44,797 nt of DNA, taken from Mixta sp. Marseille-Q2659 (GTDB taxonomy: Bacteria > Pseudomonadota > Gammaproteobacteria > Enterobacterales > Enterobacteriaceae). The stretch covers positions 1 through 44,797 of the forward strand of contig NZ_CALNWY010000031.1 in the NCBI RefSeq assembly GCF_940807255.1. Direction: 5' to 3'. The notes below the pieces were generated by a model. It saw only the letters and a program-made list of their open reading frames with translations. It did not search any database and was not told the origin of the DNA. This document shows positions 41,466-44,797 of this stretch, one piece after another. The translations under genes were made by a program, and so were the position numbers. The first letter of the stretch is position 1; every line of letters begins with the position of its first letter.

Positions 41466-43646
41466 GTGTCAGAGCCTTCCATCAGCCTGTTGAAAAAAAA
41501 CCTGACGGCCTTTTTGCTGCTGCTTTTTTTCACGCCCGTCGCTCATTATTTGTCGCCGACCTGTCTTATTGACGACCGCATCGTTTATCTGTGCTACCTG
41601 CCCTATGGCCTGGCGATTGCTGCCATCTATATTTTTGGCCGTTCGGCGGTGCTTCCGCTTTATCTGACGTTCTTTATTACTTTTCAGTTCTGCTTTTCGG
41701 CGTTGTCGCTGGCATCGGCGCTTACCTTTACGTTCCTGACGCCGCTGTTGATCGCCTGTTGGCTGGCGCGTCGGTATCTTGGCCGCCGGTGGCGCTACGA
41801 TCCCGGTAACCAGGGGCTTGGCGTCAGGCTTATTCTGCTCAACACGCTGGCACCGACGCTCACGCTGCTGCTGCTGGCCGGTCTTGGTCGTTATTTGCCC
41901 GCGGTGCCGGAATTGCCCGGCAGCTATTTTGCCGGAAAGCTGGATATGTACAGCATACTCAGCCTGCAAAACCTGATTCTTTCCGCCGTGCTGTTTACCA
42001 TCATGTTTTATTTTGTTCTACGGATTCTGGCTAACCCGCGCCATACGCGACGTTTTTTTAGTGGCAACGGCACAAAGGCAGATCGTCTGCGCGCGCTTTT
42101 CTGGTGCAATATGCTGGCGTTGTTAATGTTATTGCTTTGCTCGCCGCTCCATTACCACCTGATTTCCAGCTATCTGGTGCCGCTCATTTTTGTCGCCTTC
42201 ACCTACGGTATTATGCGCTTCAGGCCGCAGCTGGTTCTCTGGCTTTGGGCGGCCTGCTGCCTGCTGCTGATGCGCTTTAATCTTGATGTGCTGCCGATAA
42301 ATTCTATTTTTGCCGCCACCTTCCTTTCTTCAACCTTTATTGCCTTCACCATTAGCCTGCTTTATATCGCGACGGGCTACTGGCACAGCCATCGTCTGCA
42401 ACAGATTGCGTTTTATCTGTCACTTACCGATCCGATGCTGCATCGTCCTAATCTGCGCGCGATGGTGAAGGATATTAAAAAACAGTCATCCGGCACGCTC
42501 TGCTATCTCTATTTGCATCAGCTGAAATTCCTCGGCTACTACTACGGAATAATGATGCGTATTTACACCAAGCGTTGCATCATTGATGAAATCGCAAAAT
42601 ATCTGGGGCCTGATGAAGGGGTTTATCAAATTTCCGGCGATGGCGTGATGCTGCTGCTGCAGGGAGAAGAGATCGCCGCGCGACTGACGCAGCTGCGCGC
42701 TGAGCTAAAAAAGCGCCCCATTTTCTGGCATCAGCAGCTGATCGATATCGATTACGCTTTTATCGCCAGCCGCTTGATCACCGGGAAAAGCAATCTTTAT
42801 CATCTGCTCACGCAGCTTAGCTATCTGGCGGAACAGGCGCTGGCGGCGGGTGGCGTACTGCTACTGGATAACGATAATGCCCGCTTAATTGGCCAGGTAT
42901 CCGAACGGGTATTGCTGTTGCAGAAAATTAAACAGGCGATTGCGCAGCGCGATATTTTGCTGTTTGCCCAACCCATTGTCGCCTGTAAAAACGATAAGCG
43001 TTACTACGAAGTGCTGGCTCGCCTGACCACCGATCACGAGCTGTTGACGCCTGACCGCTTTCTGCCATTGATTGCTGAGTTCCGGCTGGGCGTGGCGTTC
43101 GATAAGCTGGTCACGGAAGAGACGGTAGCCTTTATCCACCGCCGCCGGTCGGAAAACAATCCGCCGCCTTGTCTGGCGATCAACCTGATGCCGGTCACGC
43201 TAACCGAGCCTAATATCGCCGACACGTTCATTGCGCTTTTCCGGCAGTTTGCCGTGCCGCCGGAAGCAGTGATTTTTGAAGTGACCGAAGAGCAAACGTT
43301 TATCAATAACCAGCTGGCGCACGAGGCCATTATGGCGCTACGTCAGGCCGGTTTCCGCATTGCCCTGGATGATTTTGGCTCCGGCTTTGCCAACTACGAG
43401 CGGGTAAAAGATCTTAACGCCGACATCATTAAGATTGACGGTCTGTTCGTTAAAAACAGCCTGACCGACAATCTTGATCGCATCATTATCAAATCCATCT
43501 GCGACATTGCCCAGGAAAAAGGTATCTCGGTGGTGGCGGAATATGTGGAAAACGAGGCGCAAAAAGCGCTGCTGACCGAGCTGGGCGTGGATTATGTTCA
43601 GGGCTGGCTGACCGGCCAGCCAGCCCGACTTGAAACTATTGCCTGA
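41466..43646 (+). CDS. membrane EAL-domain cyclic-di-GMP phosphodiesterase
   Basis: The 726-residue protein has three parts. Residues ~12-303 hold about 8-10 membrane segments resembling a MASE1-type sensor. Residues ~310-470 look like a decayed GGDEF domain, with SGDGV (390-394) at the signature, so cyclase activity is unlikely. Residues ~485-722 are an EAL domain. The EAL residues appear complete: Glu515 (EVL in place of EAL), Asn573, Glu605, Asp635-Asp636 in DDFGSG, Lys656, Glu692 and Gln712. It should hydrolyse c-di-GMP to pGpG, a signal that controls motility and biofilm; the input is unknown. The start is GTG 41466 with AGGG seven bases upstream. It is not part of the E. coli neighbourhood of yheS and converges on tauD with a 3-base gap. 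Confidence 0.85.
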   Translation: MSEPSISLLKKNLTAFLLLLFFTPVAHYLSPTCLIDDRIVYLCYLPYGLAIAAIYIFGRSAVLPLYLTFFITFQFCFSALSLASALTFTFLTPLLIACWLARRYLGRRWRYDPGNQGLGVRLILLNTLAPTLTLLLLAGLGRYLPAVPELPGSYFAGKLDMYSILSLQNLILSAVLFTIMFYFVLRILANPRHTRRFFSGNGTKADRLRALFWCNMLALLMLLLCSPLHYHLISSYLVPLIFVAFTYGIMRFRPQLVLWLWAACCLLLMRFNLDVLPINSIFAATFLSSTFIAFTISLLYIATGYWHSHRLQQIAFYLSLTDPMLHRPNLRAMVKDIKKQSSGTLCYLYLHQLKFLGYYYGIMMRIYTKRCIIDEIAKYLGPDEGVYQISGDGVMLLLQGEEIAARLTQLRAELKKRPIFWHQQLIDIDYAFIASRLITGKSNLYHLLTQLSYLAEQALAAGGVLLLDNDNARLIGQVSERVLLLQKIKQAIAQRDILLFAQPIVACKNDKRYYEVLARLTTDHELLTPDRFLPLIAEFRLGVAFDKLVTEETVAFIHRRRSENNPPPCLAINLMPVTLTEPNIADTFIALFRQFAVPPEAVIFEVTEEQTFINNQLAHEAIMALRQAGFRIALDDFGSGFANYERVKDLNADIIKIDGLFVKNSLTDNLDRIIIKSICDIAQEKGISVVAEYVENEAQKALLTELGVDYVQGWLTGQPARLETIA

Positions 43647-43649
43647 TAC

Positions 43650-44501
43650 TCAGGAAGGCCGATAAAACGGCTTATCTCCTAATATCGTTGCGCGCTGCAT
43701 AATACGGCGCGCAGGCAGATAGTCGGCGTTAGCGTAATGCTGTGTAACCCGGTTATCCCAGATGGCTACATCATTGGCTCGCCAGCGCCAGCGCACCTGA
43801 AATTCCGGCTTCGTAATATGTGCGAAGAGAAAACTCAACAGCGCATCGCTCTCTTTCGGCGCCAGATCGACGATACGCGTAGTAAATCCCTCATTAACAA
43901 ACAGCGCCTGCCTGCCGCTAACCGGATGAGTGCGCACCACCGGATGCAGCAGCGGTGGATGGTTCGCCGCCGCCTGACGCCAGCGCGCATGTAACTCCGG
44001 CGTGGCGCGATGCTTATGTTCCGGGAAGGATTTGGTAAAATCATGCTCGGCCTGCAAACCGCTTAGCAATGCGCGTAGCGGCTGGGAAAGCGCCTCGAAT
44101 GCGGCAATACCGCTGGCCCACAGCGTATCGCCACCCTGCGCTGGCACCTGTTTCGCCGTCAGGATCGCGCCGGCCGGCGGCGTCTCGATAAAGGTGACGT
44201 CGGTGTGCCAGTTATCGTTATCGGGCGGATTATCATTATGCGTATCCAGCACGATAATTTCCTCCACGCCTTCCGCATGCGGATAGACCGGATGAATATG
44301 TAAATCGCCGAAGCGCGCGGCCAGCGCCCGCTGCTGATGCGGCGTCAGCGGCTGATCGCGCAGGAACAGCACCTGATGACGGATCAGCGCGTGCCACAAC
44401 TGCTCGAACTGACTGTCGCTCAGCGGACGGGAAAGGTCGAGGTTATCAATTCGGGCGCCGATATAAGGCCCCAGAGCGGTAATATCCAGACGTTCGTTCA
44501 T
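43650..44501 (-). CDS. tauD: taurine dioxygenase
   Basis: TauD hydroxylates taurine with alpha-ketoglutarate and oxygen, releasing sulfite for sulfur assimilation during sulfate starvation. The 283-residue protein matches E. coli TauD (283) closely. The iron-binding triad His99, Asp101 (NWHTD) and His255 (TQHYANAD) is intact, as is the alpha-ketoglutarate-binding end around [12 protein letters not shown]. Its start overlaps the tauC stop by 4 bases (ATGA), so it is the last gene of a tauABCD-type operon. Expression is normally under Cbl/CysB control, but the promoter lies outside this window. Confidence 0.97.
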   Translation of the reverse strand: MNERLDITALGPYIGARIDNLDLSRPLSDSQFEQLWHALIRHQVLFLRDQPLTPHQQRALAARFGDLHIHPVYPHAEGVEEIIVLDTHNDNPPDNDNWHTDVTFIETPPAGAILTAKQVPAQGGDTLWASGIAAFEALSQPLRALLSGLQAEHDFTKSFPEHKHRATPELHARWRQAAANHPPLLHPVVRTHPVSGRQALFVNEGFTTRIVDLAPKESDALLSFLFAHITKPEFQVRWRWRANDVAIWDNRVTQHYANADYLPARRIMQRATILGDKPFYRPS

Positions 44502-44740
44502 TGCGATTCTCCATGCCAGGGCGTTAGCCGACGCTGTAGCATCCGCAAACCCAGTTCTAAACCAAAGGCGATTAACGCAATCACCAGGATGCCTGCCAGT
44601 ACCACATCGGTTGCCAGGAACTCACCGGCAGACTGCACCATAAAACCCAGTCCGCGCGTGGCGGCTATCAGCTCCGCCGCCGCCAGCGTTGACCAGCCGA
44701 CGCCAAGCCCAATGCGCAAACCGGTCAGAATCTCCGGCAG
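44498..44740 (-). CDS. tauC: taurine ABC transporter permease TauC, C-terminal part only
   Basis: About 80 C-terminal residues are recognisable, from LPEILTGLR through [19 protein letters not shown] and [13 protein letters not shown] to LTPWHGESQ. They match E. coli TauC and include two membrane segments of the binding-protein-dependent permease fold (the EAA-type loop lies upstream). TauC forms the membrane channel for taurine uptake with TauB and TauA. The frame stays open to the window edge, but bases beyond ~44740 are an inverted copy of tauC sequence and do not encode the natural upstream residues. Confidence 0.9.
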   Translation of the reverse strand: MPEILTGLRIGLGVGWSTLAAAELIAATRGLGFMVQSAGEFLATDVVLAGILVIALIAFGLELGLRMLQRRLTPWHGESQ

Positions 44741-44797
44741 CTGCTGTGGCTGGTGATCTTGCCCGGCGCGCTGCCGGAGATTCTGACCGGTTTGCGC
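44714..44797. repeat. terminal fold-back inverted repeat in tauC
   Basis: Bases 44714-44741 and 44770-44797 are perfect reverse complements (28 bases each) around a 28-base spacer. On the plus strand, codons 44738-44797 read [20 protein letters not shown], a natural TauC segment. The minus strand encodes the last nine of those residues (LPEILTGLR), continuing into the rest of TauC. The switch falls at a shared CAG. This is most likely a fold-back artefact at a contig end. Confidence 0.85.

Noticed and set aside
44337-44756. Plus-strand open frame across tauD and tauC
   Set aside because: It is antisense to tauD and the tauC end and crosses the fold-back artefact; no domain is recognisable.

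Overview
The window is a block of enterobacterial core chromosome, roughly 55% GC by eye. Gene content and protein sequences are very close to Escherichia coli. The DUF1176 gene beside thiH and the EAL gene after yheS suggest family Erwiniaceae (Pantoea, Mixta or Erwinia type); that placement is inference. I see no phage, insertion sequence, CRISPR array or tRNA gene.

Layout. (1) 1-636: the 5' tip of a 16S rRNA gene on the minus strand with its leader, boxA, P2 and P1 promoters, a cluster of DnaA-box-like sites and a PurR operator. (2) 637-3524: purH-purD, divergent from the rRNA operon as in the E. coli rrnE region. (3) 3573-8014, minus strand: hemE-nfi-yjaG-hupA-yjaH plus nudC. (4) 8151-14359, plus strand: rsd, then a TPP riboswitch and thiCEFSGH. 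(5) 14378-15451: a periplasmic DUF1176 protein of unknown role. (6) 15530-27696, minus strand: secE-nusG-rplKA-rplJL-rpoBC with L10 leader and attenuator. (7) 27928-32324, minus strand: the str operon rpsL-rpsG-fusA-tuf. (8) 32450-34220: tusBCD and yheO. (9) 34388-41136: fkpA, slyX, slyD, yheV, kefB, kefG, yheS. (10) 41466-44797: a membrane EAL phosphodiesterase gene, then tauD and the end of tauC.

Most of the window serves transcription, translation and cofactor supply. The most notable architectural feature is that the str operon runs through one tuf gene directly into secE-nusG. In E. coli these are two distant loci, each with its own tuf copy (fusA-tufA and tRNAs-tufB-secE). Here one tuf has tufA-type upstream and tufB-type downstream neighbours, as expected after recombination between the two copies. 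It could be a real inversion or an assembly join through a near-identical repeat.

The second oddity is at the right end, where the last 60 bases are a fold-back (inverted) copy of tauC sequence. Because the window starts inside 16S rRNA and ends in a fold-back, it may be a complete draft contig, so both junctions need read-level checking. I did not find a convincing new biological system. The remaining points of interest are local: the DnaA-box cluster, a promoter nested in the nusG terminator, and the EAL protein with a decayed GGDEF domain.
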